Source: Hallerella sp963597395
GTDB taxonomy: Bacteria > Fibrobacterota > Fibrobacteria > Fibrobacterales > Fibrobacteraceae
DNA length: 20,760 bases
Assembly (NCBI GenBank): GCA_963597395.1
Contig: CAVBPX010000044.1
Location: forward strand, 1-20,760
Direction of reading: 5' to 3'
Part shown: positions 14,407 through 20,760 of the stretch, piece after piece
Layout of the letters: the number at the start of each line of letters is the position of its first letter
Numbering within the stretch: the stretch's first letter is position 1
The notes under the pieces: model-generated
Databases searched by the model: none
What the model was told of the DNA's origin: nothing
What the model saw: the letters and a program-made list of their open reading frames with translations, nothing else
Made by a program: the position numbers and the translations under genes

Positions 14407-15039
14407 ATGGGATTTTTCAATCGCATTCTTCTCCTTTCTTCCCTGGTGTTGGCTGCAAGTGTCGCGGCCTCTCCCGCGGATTCCGTGATGGCGCTTTCCA
14501 AAAAATGGTTCGATTCCGGAAAGGCCTGGAGTTTTGATTTTCGCGTGCGAGCCGATTACGCGGGTTCCGCCGAGTCGGGATTTCAAAGCGGAAATCTGCT
14601 CGTGGCGGATTCCGACCGGTTCCGCCTGCAGATGGTGGGAATGTCCATCTACTCCGACGGGAAAAACTTTTGGCAGTGGAACAGGGAAACGAAACAGGTC
14701 CTGCTCAAGCTCCTCGAAGACATGGAAAGCAACGTGCACCCGTCGGAACTTCTCTTCAAGTATTTAAAGTGCAGGCCGCTTTCGATGAAGGAAAAAACGC
14801 TCGGCGGAAAAAAGGCGAACGTCCTTTCGCTGGACGCTTCGGAGTACGGAAAGGATTTTGCCGAAATGGAAGTCTGGCTTTCGGCAAAGGACGCTTCTCC
14901 GATGAAGCTCGTCACGGTCGATCCGCTGCAAAACGTCACCACGTACGAGATTTCGAACTTGAAACGCGTCGATAATGTCAAGGCTTCGGACTTTGTACCG
15001 GTGCCGGAAAAGGGCGTCGATGTCATCGATATGCGGTAG
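14407..15039 (+). CDS. LolA-like outer-membrane lipoprotein carrier
   Basis: 210 aa. Signal peptide about 1-21 (LVLAASVAAS), then a LolA-type fold: WSFDFRVRADYAGS (about 41-54), the RFRLQMVGMSIYSDGKNFWQW strand pair (about 71-91), and the C-terminal TTYEISNLKRVDNVKASDF and VPVPEKGVDVIDMR, the latter matching the family's usual FxxPxGxDVID ending. LolA shuttles lipoproteins across the periplasm to the outer membrane. This organism has many lipoproteins in the window, so the role fits. It is the first gene of a three-gene envelope operon (6-bp and 1-bp gaps). Confidence 0.85.
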   Translation: MGFFNRILLLSSLVLAASVAASPADSVMALSKKWFDSGKAWSFDFRVRADYAGSAESGFQSGNLLVADSDRFRLQMVGMSIYSDGKNFWQWNRETKQVLLKLLEDMESNVHPSELLFKYLKCRPLSMKEKTLGGKKANVLSLDASEYGKDFAEMEVWLSAKDASPMKLVTVDPLQNVTTYEISNLKRVDNVKASDFVPVPEKGVDVIDMR

Positions 15040-15045
15040 GGCAAA

Positions 15046-16638
15046 ATGAACTTTCGAAAAGCGATAATCTTTTGGACGGCGATTTTCTCTTCGACCGTCC
15101 TTTCCTTTGCGTCTTCGGACGGATTCGTGAGCAATTTTACGTATGCGGCGGGGCCCGGGAATTTGACGGGAACCCTTTGGGTCGTAAGCCGCGGTACTTC
15201 CGGAAGCGGGCTTACCCTTGTGAACCTTGCGCTTGGATCCGGAAACGTTCACGTTTCCAAAATGACGACGGAACTTTTGCCGGATTCCATTACGCCCGTG
15301 CAGGACGGAGTCTTTTCGGATGTGACCGCGGAACATCGGCGGACGCCTTTTGCCCGTGCCGGGAAGCTTGGACTTGTCGTTCCGCTGGTTGCCGAGAGCG
15401 ATTCGGGCTATTTAGTCCCATGGGGATATTTCAGTGCGCGGACGGCCGGAGCCGTTACGTCAAAGCCTCTTCCGACGCCACCGGGCGAATTTCCGGAACA
15501 TTCGGAGATGGCGCATGCGACTTCGGCATTTGTCTTCGATTCCCTTTCAAATACGCTCCTTCTTGCCCGCGGCATTTACGGCATTCAAAAGGAGGACATC
15601 GGCGCGGGCATCAATTCGCCCAAGCGTTCTTATTTTGTCGTGAACGTCAAAACTCTCGAACTCGATTCCCTCCGGTCTTCTTCCAAGGTCGATACGGTAA
15701 ACAATCCCGCCGTCTATGGAATGGCTCTTGATGCGGACGGGACACTTTGGCTTGCGACCGGAAAGGGTCTTTTCTCTTATTCCGGGACGACAAAGAAGCT
15801 CGCGAAGACGGGTATTCCCGGACTTGATACGGGACGGGTGACGGGCGTCTGGGCGGGAGGTTCTCCTCGGCAGATTATCGCGGAGACGAGCGTTCGAAAC
15901 AAGACTAGTACCGAGGGGAGACTTTGGCGCTCCTTCCACGGAAAGAAATTTTCCGAAGTCGTTTTTCGTGATACGACGGGAAAAGCTCAAAAGAACATCT
16001 ATGACAAGAACGATTTTACGACGAGCGACGTCGCCTTTGTCGGAAACATGGCGTTTCTTTCGGTCCAGGCCGTCGAAGGCAGCAAAAGCGGACTTTTAAA
16101 ACTCGATAGCATCGGAGCGGTTCCGTTTGATGACGAGGACCAATGGCTTTACGGACTTAACGCGGGTGTCGTCGATCGAAACGTCGAAGTGACATCGGTT
16201 GCGGCGTTTCCCCTTTCCTCCACCGTGACGGGGCTTGTCGCCTGCACAAACGGCGCCGGAATTTCCGTTTCCGCCGACACCGGAAAGTCCTGGTCGCACA
16301 TCATGAACCAGACCTCCGTCGGAAACGATCTGGGCTCTATCCGAATGATTCCGTCCGTTATCGGCGCGGGAAACCAGTCCGTGGTTTCGTACAAAGTAAG
16401 CAAAAATTCGAAAATCACGATTGAAGTTTTCAGTTACGACATGCGAAAGGTTCGCACGGTCGTGAAAAATGCCGAGCGCCCCGCGAGCACGACCCGCAGT
16501 ACGCTTGCAACGGAAGACTTCTGGGACGGACGCGACGACAGCGGAAACGCGGTGACGATGGGCGTCTATTATATTCGGGTAAAGGACAATCACGGTCACG
16601 TCGGCTGGGGAAAAACGATGACTTTGGGAGGCAAGTAG
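15046..16638 (+). CDS. Secreted protein with propeller-like repeats and C-terminal FlgD-like Ig domain
   Basis: 530 aa. Signal peptide about 1-22. The main body (about 30-440) has repeated segments such as YGMALDADGTLWLATGKGLFSYSG and LVACTNGAGISVSADTGKSWSHI, typical of beta-propeller sensors of the two-component-regulator or BNR/Asp-box type. Residues 446-530 are a FlgD-like Ig domain: VVSYKVSKNSKITIEVFSYD, then FWDGRDDSGNAVTMGVYYIRV (about 492-512). In Bacteroidetes and Fibrobacterota this C-terminal domain is common on proteins exported to the surface, including type IX substrates (family knowledge); sorting by that route here is inference. It is followed 1 bp later by a PorV-like gene, and PorV is part of the type IX machinery, which supports the idea. 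Confidence 0.8.
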   Translation: MNFRKAIIFWTAIFSSTVLSFASSDGFVSNFTYAAGPGNLTGTLWVVSRGTSGSGLTLVNLALGSGNVHVSKMTTELLPDSITPVQDGVFSDVTAEHRRTPFARAGKLGLVVPLVAESDSGYLVPWGYFSARTAGAVTSKPLPTPPGEFPEHSEMAHATSAFVFDSLSNTLLLARGIYGIQKEDIGAGINSPKRSYFVVNVKTLELDSLRSSSKVDTVNNPAVYGMALDADGTLWLATGKGLFSYSGTTKKLAKTGIPGLDTGRVTGVWAGGSPRQIIAETSVRNKTSTEGRLWRSFHGKKFSEVVFRDTTGKAQKNIYDKNDFTTSDVAFVGNMAFLSVQAVEGSKSGLLKLDSIGAVPFDDEDQWLYGLNAGVVDRNVEVTSVAAFPLSSTVTGLVACTNGAGISVSADTGKSWSHIMNQTSVGNDLGSIRMIPSVIGAGNQSVVSYKVSKNSKITIEVFSYDMRKVRTVVKNAERPASTTRSTLATEDFWDGRDDSGNAVTMGVYYIRVKDNHGHVGWGKTMTLGGK

Positions 16639-16639
16639 C

Positions 16640-17662
16640 ATGAAGCGACTTTTGGTATTCTTCGTTTTATGCCTGTGCGGAATGACCTTTGCCGACAAAA
16701 AGGCGAACCTGGGAGGTTTTGACGGTTTCGTGGAACGCATGGGAACGGGCGGCCGGGAACTCGGGCGCGGAAACGTCGGCGTCGCGGACACATCGGCTCT
16801 TCCCGCCGCCTATTTCAACCCGGCCATTCTCGGATTTCGCAACACAATCGCCTATTCGCTTGCGGCCGAAAAGCGCGACCTTGACCGCGCCGGCGGATCG
16901 CTCGGCATCGAATCGAAAATCGGAAACCGCATGGGAATCGGCGCCGCGGTCCTCTATCGCACCGACCTGGATTTTACGGTCATCAACAGCGACGACGAAA
17001 CGGTGGGGACGGCCTCCCCCTACTTTATGACCGCTTTCGTCGGCGTGGGCTACCGCCTTACGCGGAAGGATGGCATCGGATTTTCGCTTGCGATAAGCTA
17101 TGACAATCTGGATATTTCCGGGCATTACGAGGAAGCGAGCCTCGTGGATTCTTACCAAAGCCCCGTCGTCCTCAACATCGGATGGCTTCGGGAATGGAAC
17201 GAGCACTGGTCTTCCGCCGTCATGATTCGAAATTTGAGCTTCAGCAAGAACCTTTCCGCCACATGGACCCGCAACGCGTCAAACGACAACTCGGTCGAAG
17301 AAAGCGAAGGCGTGAGGCCCAAGGTTTTGCAGATCGGGCTGGGATACCACACAAAGCTTTTCTCCCGTCCCATCTCCGTCTGGATGGAAGCGCTCGACTA
17401 CCAGGTGGCCGACACGCTCCTCGTCTTTGACCCGGATTATCACATTTGGACGGGACGCTTCGGCATGGAATGGGAGGCCATCGAGGACGGACTCGTCCGC
17501 TTCGGATTTGACGACCGGAATTACACGTTCGGACTCGGTTACCGCTTTGGCATCCGCTTCGGCAAGCGTCGCTACAACTTCGAAATAGACTACGCGCTAG
17601 TCTATGAATCCGACGCCGACCTGTGGAATCCGCTCAGCTTCGGCTTCCGCGGAACAATCTGA
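16640..17662 (+). CDS. PorV/UPF0164-type outer-membrane protein
   Basis: 340 aa. Signal peptide about 1-18. The start of the mature protein carries the family signature GGRELGRGNVGVADTSALPAAYFNPA (about 37-62), as in PorV/PorQ and UPF0164 proteins where GxRxxGMGxAxVA...AxxxNPA precedes a 14-strand FadL-like barrel. The rest consists of alternating strands and ends in FGFRGTI. PorV in Bacteroidetes delivers type IX cargo to the attachment complex, but many paralogues have unknown roles, so the exact function is open. A good Shine-Dalgarno GGGAGG (16626-16631) precedes the start; the gene follows the FlgD-Ig gene with one base between. Confidence 0.85.
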   Translation: MKRLLVFFVLCLCGMTFADKKANLGGFDGFVERMGTGGRELGRGNVGVADTSALPAAYFNPAILGFRNTIAYSLAAEKRDLDRAGGSLGIESKIGNRMGIGAAVLYRTDLDFTVINSDDETVGTASPYFMTAFVGVGYRLTRKDGIGFSLAISYDNLDISGHYEEASLVDSYQSPVVLNIGWLREWNEHWSSAVMIRNLSFSKNLSATWTRNASNDNSVEESEGVRPKVLQIGLGYHTKLFSRPISVWMEALDYQVADTLLVFDPDYHIWTGRFGMEWEAIEDGLVRFGFDDRNYTFGLGYRFGIRFGKRRYNFEIDYALVYESDADLWNPLSFGFRGTI

Positions 17663-17676
17663 CGGATTTCAATTTG

Positions 17677-17682
17677 TATTAT
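17677..17682 (+). promoter_or_regulatory. Putative -10 box, 6 nt before the start codon
   Basis: TATTAT at 17677-17682, then TGAGGC, then ATG at 17689. TGAGG could alternatively act as a Shine-Dalgarno motif, but it is only 2 nt from the first ATG (5 nt from the second ATG at 17692). Confidence 0.4.
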
Positions 17683-17688
17683 TGAGGC

Positions 17689-18345
17689 ATGATGACAGAA
17701 AATGAACAGGCGATGGCTTCCCGGGGACCCCGGTGGCAGCGCAAAAAAGAGATTCGTCCGCAAGAAATTCTGGATGCGGCCGCGGAACTTTTCGTGGAAC
17801 AGGGATACGCCGCGACAAGGGTAAGCCAAATCGCAAAGCGGGCCGGTGTCACGGCCGGGACGCTCTACGTCTATTACAAGAACAAGGAAGCGATTCTCCA
17901 GGAAGTCATCATGAAGACGATCAATATCGTTTTCGATGACAGCGACGCCATCCTGAAAACCTACAGCGGTTCTGCCGAAGGGCTTTTGGCGATTCTTATC
18001 CAGAAGTGGTTTGCCGCCGTCAGCGGGGACAGCCGCATTTCGGGAATTCCGAAGCTCGTCGTCGCGGAATCGTCAAACTTTCCGCAGCTTGCGAACTTTT
18101 TCGTCAAGCATGTCTTTGACCCCGCCTACAATTACATTTGTCGTGTGCTGGAATACGGCATCGCCAAGGGAACGTTCCAGATAGATGACGTCAAGATGAC
18201 TGCATACGCAATCCTCTCGGTGTTTCACGGAGCCGTTCTCGATCCGCATTCCCTGAAGATGGCCCAAAAGTACAACCTGTCGCAGGATGCGTTCGAAAAA
18301 AGGCTTTGTGATTTGATCCTCAACGGGATTTTAAAAGCGAAGTAA
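17689..18345 (+). CDS. TetR/AcrR-family transcriptional regulator
   Basis: 218 aa. N-terminal TetR domain: PQEILDAAAELFVEQGYAAT (24-43), helix-turn-helix RVSQIAKRAGVTAGTLYVYYKNKEAILQEV (44-73). The C-terminal ligand domain (about 85-218) is helical and contains GIPKLVVAESSNFPQLANFF, as in the AcrR/TetR_C_33-like group often controlling efflux or envelope genes. The target is unknown; the envelope operon immediately upstream (26 bp away, same strand) is a candidate, as is autoregulation. A second ATG at 17692 is an alternative start. Its stop codon TAA forms part of the -10-like box of recF. Confidence 0.92.
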   Translation: MMTENEQAMASRGPRWQRKKEIRPQEILDAAAELFVEQGYAATRVSQIAKRAGVTAGTLYVYYKNKEAILQEVIMKTINIVFDDSDAILKTYSGSAEGLLAILIQKWFAAVSGDSRISGIPKLVVAESSNFPQLANFFVKHVFDPAYNYICRVLEYGIAKGTFQIDDVKMTAYAILSVFHGAVLDPHSLKMAQKYNLSQDAFEKRLCDLILNGILKAK

Positions 18346-18348
18346 TTT
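18343..18348 (+). promoter_or_regulatory. Putative -10 box of recF, overlapping a stop codon
   Basis: TAATTT at 18343-18348; its first three bases are the stop codon of the TetR gene. Six bases follow before the recF ATG at 18355. No clear -35. Confidence 0.38.
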
Positions 18349-18354
18349 CGGATT

Positions 18355-19458
18355 ATGATCCGCTCGCTTTCATTTGTCTCGCTTCGCAATCTGCGGGAAG
18401 GACGCTACGAATTCGATGACGGAATCACCGTAATTTGCGGAAAGAACGGGACGGGGAAAACGACGCTTCTCGAAGCGATTCACATTCTTTGCGAGGGCTT
18501 TTCGTTTCGCTCCCACAGCCTTTTGGACCTTGTCGGGTGGAATACTTCCGAAATGATTTTGCGCGGGAAACTTTCCGCGGACTCCGGCACCGATCGGCTT
18601 TTCGAACGGGCGCTTTCCGTGGGGTCCAAAGGCGTGACAGCCAAGAAGGACGGTGTTCCGTGTCGCAGCGCCGCCGCTTTTTTCGGAACGATTCCCGCGG
18701 TCATTATGCAGCCCGCCGACATGGAAATGACGCGGGGTGCGCCGGAGGTGCGCCGCCGCTATCTCGACGAGCTTCTGTGCTTTCGCAATGCGCGAAATGC
18801 AGACCTTTTGCGCCGTTACCGACGGATTCTTTCGGAGCGAAACCAGTGGCTGCGGCAAAACAGGTCGGGCGAAGCCGTCGGCGGGGATGCCCTCTTTTCG
18901 GTTCTCACAAAACAGCTTGTTGACCATGCCGTTTTGCTGTGGAAGGAACGTCTGGAACTTGTACGCGAAATTTCTCCGCAAATCCGCGCCTATTACGAAA
19001 TGCTCGACGGCAAGGCAGACGAAGTTTCCGTCTCCTATAAAAGTTCCGTAGCGGAAGATGGAGCTTCGGACGAAGAGCTTCGGACGGCCTTCGAACAAAA
19101 ACTCGAATCGCTCGACCTTGCCGAAAGAATGCAGGGTATTTCGCTTGCGGGCCCGCACAAGGACGACCTGAAGCTTTCTCTCCACGGGCACGAAATGCGC
19201 ACTTCCGGTTCCCAGGGGCAGTGCCGCAGCGCGACGATAGCCTTAAGGCTCGCCGCCTCGGATTTGGCAAGCGCCCACCTTGTAAAGCCCGTCCTGCTTC
19301 TCGACGATATTTTTGCGGAACTCGACAAGACGCGCCGCGGTGCCGTGGCGGATGTCATCCGCGAAAAAAAATGTCAGGTCTTTGTCGCGACGCCTCGGGC
19401 CGAGGATCTTCCCTTTGACGCAAACGCCAAAATCAAAATGGATCAAGGGAACCTCTAA
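18355..19458 (+). CDS. recF: DNA replication and repair protein RecF
   Basis: 367 aa, normal length for RecF. ATPase of the SMC/ABC type that helps load RecA at single-strand gaps. Walker A GKNGTGKTT (29-37), ABC signature SGSQGQ (284-289), Walker B LLLDDIFAELD (314-324). The conserved RRRYLDELL (132-140) and GPHKDDL (about 266-272) are also typical of RecF. In most bacteria recF sits with dnaA-dnaN-gyrB; here it follows a TetR gene by 9 bp and precedes a minus-strand toxin-antitoxin block. The C-terminus ends QGNL, with its last codons inside the left arm of an inverted repeat. Confidence 0.95.
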   Translation: MIRSLSFVSLRNLREGRYEFDDGITVICGKNGTGKTTLLEAIHILCEGFSFRSHSLLDLVGWNTSEMILRGKLSADSGTDRLFERALSVGSKGVTAKKDGVPCRSAAAFFGTIPAVIMQPADMEMTRGAPEVRRRYLDELLCFRNARNADLLRRYRRILSERNQWLRQNRSGEAVGGDALFSVLTKQLVDHAVLLWKERLELVREISPQIRAYYEMLDGKADEVSVSYKSSVAEDGASDEELRTAFEQKLESLDLAERMQGISLAGPHKDDLKLSLHGHEMRTSGSQGQCRSATIALRLAASDLASAHLVKPVLLLDDIFAELDKTRRGAVADVIREKKCQVFVATPRAEDLPFDANAKIKMDQGNL

Positions 19459-19515
19459 AAATTGCTTTGGTTAAGAAAACGCAGCCAAATTTTTGAAAAT
19501 TGAATTTTTAGAGGT
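19451..19515. terminator. Bidirectional terminator-like inverted repeat between recF and yoeB
   Basis: ACCTCTAAAAATT (19451-19463) is perfectly complementary to AATTTTTAGAGGT (19503-19515): a 13-bp stem with a 39-nt loop that can form an inner TTTGGTT/AGCCAAA hairpin (19466-19472 with 19483-19489). It lies between convergent recF (plus) and yoeB (minus) and contains the recF stop. Both arms match the first bases of the dispersed repeat. Confidence 0.5.
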
Positions 19516-19519
19516 GACC
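19480..19519 (-). repeat. Dispersed repeat, copy C
   Basis: Read on the minus strand from 19519: GGTCACCTCTAA, then the same A/T-rich core as copy A, ending TTTGGCTGCG. About 38 of 40 bases match copy A. It begins directly after the yoeB stop codon TGA (19522-19520). Confidence 0.75.
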
Positions 19520-19777
19520 TCAATAGTGTTCTCGGCAGGAAACGATTTCGATGATTTCGTTTGCAATTCGATAGACGAGTCGGTTCGAATCGTCAATGCG
19601 ACGGCTCCAGAATCCGCTAAGAGTGCCTTTCAGGGCTTCCGGTTTGCCAATCCCCGCAAACGGGTTTCGGCCGATATCCTTTAAAAGCTGATTGATGCGC
19701 CGAAGCGTTTTTTTATCTTGTTCCTGCCAATACAGATAATCGGTCCAGGCTTTGGGAGAAAAGGCAATTTTATTCAT
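19520..19777 (-). CDS. yoeB: YoeB/Txe-family mRNA interferase toxin
   Basis: 85 aa, the normal YoeB length. In E. coli this toxin cleaves mRNA at the ribosomal A site. The residues used for catalysis in E. coli YoeB (Glu46, Arg65, His83, Tyr84) align one position later here: Glu47 in GKPEAL, Arg66 in NRLVY, His84 and Tyr85 at the C-terminus (CREHY). WTDYLYWQEQDKKTLRRINQL (11-31) and LSGFWSRRIDDSNRLVY (53-69) are strong family hallmarks. All catalytic residues are present, so it should be active. Its start overlaps the stop of the antitoxin gene by 8 bp (ATGAATAA), the usual coupled arrangement. The partner is RelB/DinJ-like rather than the classic YefM. Confidence 0.95.
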   Translation of the reverse strand: MNKIAFSPKAWTDYLYWQEQDKKTLRRINQLLKDIGRNPFAGIGKPEALKGTLSGFWSRRIDDSNRLVYRIANEIIEIVSCREHY

Positions 19778-20045
19778 TTTCCATTGCCTCGAGTTCTTCT
19801 ATTGTTTTAACGACGCCTTTCCCGGCGTTTAGCGCGGCGATGCCCTCTTCAAGGAACTGCATGTTCTTTTCGCTGTAAAACGGGTCGGGTTCGCGAACTT
19901 CGAACGGAAGCCTGTGCGTTTGGATGACGTTCTTGACGAACATGTTGATGGCGGCGGACGCCGTAAGGCCGACATGGTCGCAAAAGGCGTCGAAGCGTTC
20001 CTTGTCCTTTGCGTCGATGCGAGCGGAAAGCGTAATCTGAGCCAT
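19770..20045 (-). CDS. RelB/DinJ-family antitoxin
   Basis: 91 aa. N-terminal ribbon-helix-helix (about 1-45): ITLSARIDAKDKERFDAFCDHVGLTASAAINMFVKNVI, close to DinJ/RelB, which bind their own operator as dimers. The C-terminal part, RLPFEVREPDPFYSEKNMQFLEEGIAAL (about 46-73), is the toxin-wrapping segment. The start at 20045 was chosen because a strong Shine-Dalgarno AAGGAGG lies 5 nt ahead; the frame is open for 12 more codons upstream without such a site. It probably represses the operon with the toxin as co-repressor (family knowledge). Pairing of this family with YoeB/Txe is less common than with RelE/YafQ. Confidence 0.93.
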   Translation of the reverse strand: MAQITLSARIDAKDKERFDAFCDHVGLTASAAINMFVKNVIQTHRLPFEVREPDPFYSEKNMQFLEEGIAALNAGKGVVKTIEELEAMENE

Positions 20046-20050
20046 GTTGA

Positions 20051-20057
20051 CCTCCTT
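20051..20057 (-). promoter_or_regulatory. Strong ribosome binding site of the antitoxin gene
   Basis: AAGGAGG on the minus strand, 5 nt before the ATG at 20045. It decides the antitoxin start and contrasts with most genes to the left, which lack such a motif. Confidence 0.8.
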
Positions 20058-20125
20058 GAACGGTTTGTAGTAAAAATACATTATTTAAACGTCTCCTGTT
20101 AGATGATTGTTCAAAATTTTAGGCA

Positions 20126-20138
20126 TTTGTCATACAAA
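20126..20138. promoter_or_regulatory. Possible operator of the toxin-antitoxin operon
   Basis: TTTGTCATACAAA is a perfect 5-bp inverted repeat with a 3-bp centre, 80-95 bp upstream of the antitoxin start. A second loose one, TGTA-N7-TACA, lies nearer the gene. Ribbon-helix-helix antitoxins bind such sites, but nothing here proves it. Confidence 0.25.
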
Positions 20139-20151
20139 ATACGACGAAAAC

Positions 20152-20634
20152 CTACTTGATCCGCGTAATTCTGTTCGGGCATTTTTTGGAAAGTACTCGG
20201 AAAAAGGGATAGAGGCGGCTCTTGTCCGAAATATGCGCAAAGATGACCGCCTCCGCATTCATCGCCGCGGCGTGGTTTGCAAAACGGGACGTCGCCCGCG
20301 TGTAGCGTTCCCGGTGAAAGCAGGGGACGACGAGCAGCCGGTTTTCGGCGAGGGCCTTTTGCTCGTCACGCGAAAATTCTTCGGGCATGGATTTCCCGAG
20401 AATCCAGACTGCCTTTCCGCCGTTTCGGAGGGCCGCATGGAAAAGGGCGCTTTCCGCTTCGGAGTGGAACGCTCCGATAAAGCACATTCCTTTTTTCGCC
20501 TGGTTTCCGCTCCAACAACGGATTTTTTCCTTGACGACTTCTTCCGCATCGTCCGGTGCAAAGAATGCGATCTTGGCTTCTTCCCAAAGTTTTTTGTTTC
20601 CGACCGAAAACCGGCCGGGCAGCATTTGTTTCAT
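20152..20634 (-). CDS. Short DprA-like Rossmann-fold protein
   Basis: 160 aa. The pattern GMCFIGAFHSEAESALFHAAL (49-69), then GGKAVWILGKSMPEEFSRDEQKALAENRLLVV (72-103), then RYTRATSRFANHAAAMNAEAVIFAH (110-134) follows the order of the DprA/Smf DNA-processing fold: a first strand and helix, the GGxxVxVLGxG strand, and the TRxxFxxRNxxIAxLxDxVxV segment. It is about half the size of normal DprA and lacks the SAM-like and winged-helix ends; the usual Gly-rich SG(x)ARGID motif is replaced by IGAFHSE. Probably a nucleotide- or DNA-binding protein of unknown role. The start was chosen at 20634, where GAGG lies 6 nt ahead; an alternative ATG is 3 codons later. The frame is open upstream to 20712. Confidence 0.75.
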   Translation of the reverse strand: MKQMLPGRFSVGNKKLWEEAKIAFFAPDDAEEVVKEKIRCWSGNQAKKGMCFIGAFHSEAESALFHAALRNGGKAVWILGKSMPEEFSRDEQKALAENRLLVVPCFHRERYTRATSRFANHAAAMNAEAVIFAHISDKSRLYPFFRVLSKKCPNRITRIK

Positions 20635-20640
20635 CCGATA

Positions 20641-20644
20641 CCTC
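20641..20644 (-). promoter_or_regulatory. Ribosome binding site of the DprA-like gene
   Basis: GAGG on the minus strand, 6 nt before the ATG at 20634; supports this start over the longer open frame. Confidence 0.5.
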
Positions 20645-20706
20645 AAAAAAAAACGCCGCATAGGGAATCTATGTAGCGCAACTTTTCCCAATATACAAAA
20701 TCTATT

Positions 20707-20755
20707 GGTCACCTCTAAAAATTCATTTTCAAAAATTTGGTTGCGACGCTTTGCG
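20707..20755 (+). repeat. Dispersed repeat, copy B
   Basis: Begins GGTCACCTCTAA and continues to GGTTGCGACGCTTTGCG, like copy A, but with one base deleted (ATTCATTTTC instead of ATTCAATTTTC). It runs to the end of the window. A TATACA box lies upstream at 20692-20697, as in copy A. Read from a TTG at 20705 it gives LVTSKNSFSKIWLRRFAL; whether this is the start of a gene cannot be seen here. Confidence 0.7.
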
Positions 20756-20760
20756 CTGGC

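Overview
The window looks like chromosomal DNA of a Fibrobacterota bacterium (Fibrobacter or a close relative). The main evidence is a TIGR02147-type protein (5343-6215), a family best known from Fibrobacter succinogenes. Supporting features are many Cys-anchored lipoproteins, several outer-membrane barrel proteins including a PorV-like one, a secreted protein ending in a FlgD-like Ig domain, and a 48-nt CRISPR repeat of the kind found with type II-C systems. The genus is an inference, not a database match.

Layout. 1-756 is the right part of a CRISPR array with ten identical repeats; no cas gene or tracrRNA is visible. 874-1965 (-) is a lipoprotein made of MORN/YwqK-like repeats. Divergent from it, 1999-4009 (+) is a tight three-gene unit of two membrane proteins and an exported alpha/beta hydrolase, joined by ATGA overlaps. 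A tRNA-Leu(CAG) with its own promoter and terminator follows. Next come a small lipoprotein, a GNAT acetyltransferase, a TIGR02147 protein paired with a lipoprotein carrying a CBM-like domain, and a 778-aa SppA protease with an N-terminal barrel-like region. A tRNA-Gln(CTG), an RsmB/NOP-type RNA methyltransferase and a PEGA-domain membrane protein come next. On the minus strand are an OpgC-type membrane protein and an outer-membrane barrel. 14407-17662 (+) is an envelope operon: LolA-like, FlgD-Ig protein, PorV-like. A TetR regulator and recF follow. The right end (19520-20634, all minus) holds a YoeB toxin, a RelB/DinJ antitoxin and a short DprA-like protein.

Most of the window serves the cell envelope: export, lipoprotein handling, outer-membrane barrels and secreted proteins. 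The points most worth following are: (1) two leader-side CRISPR spacers that overlap in 19 of 20 positions, which lets the flank of the target be read out; (2) a dispersed repeat starting GGTCACCTCTAA, present three times, one copy forming the start of a lipoprotein gene and two copies in inverted orientation enclosing the toxin-antitoxin/DprA-like block; (3) a -10-like hexamer placed 6-7 nt before the start codon at six genes, suggesting leaderless transcripts; (4) the barrel-SppA fusion. All functions are inferred from motifs read by eye; no search was run.
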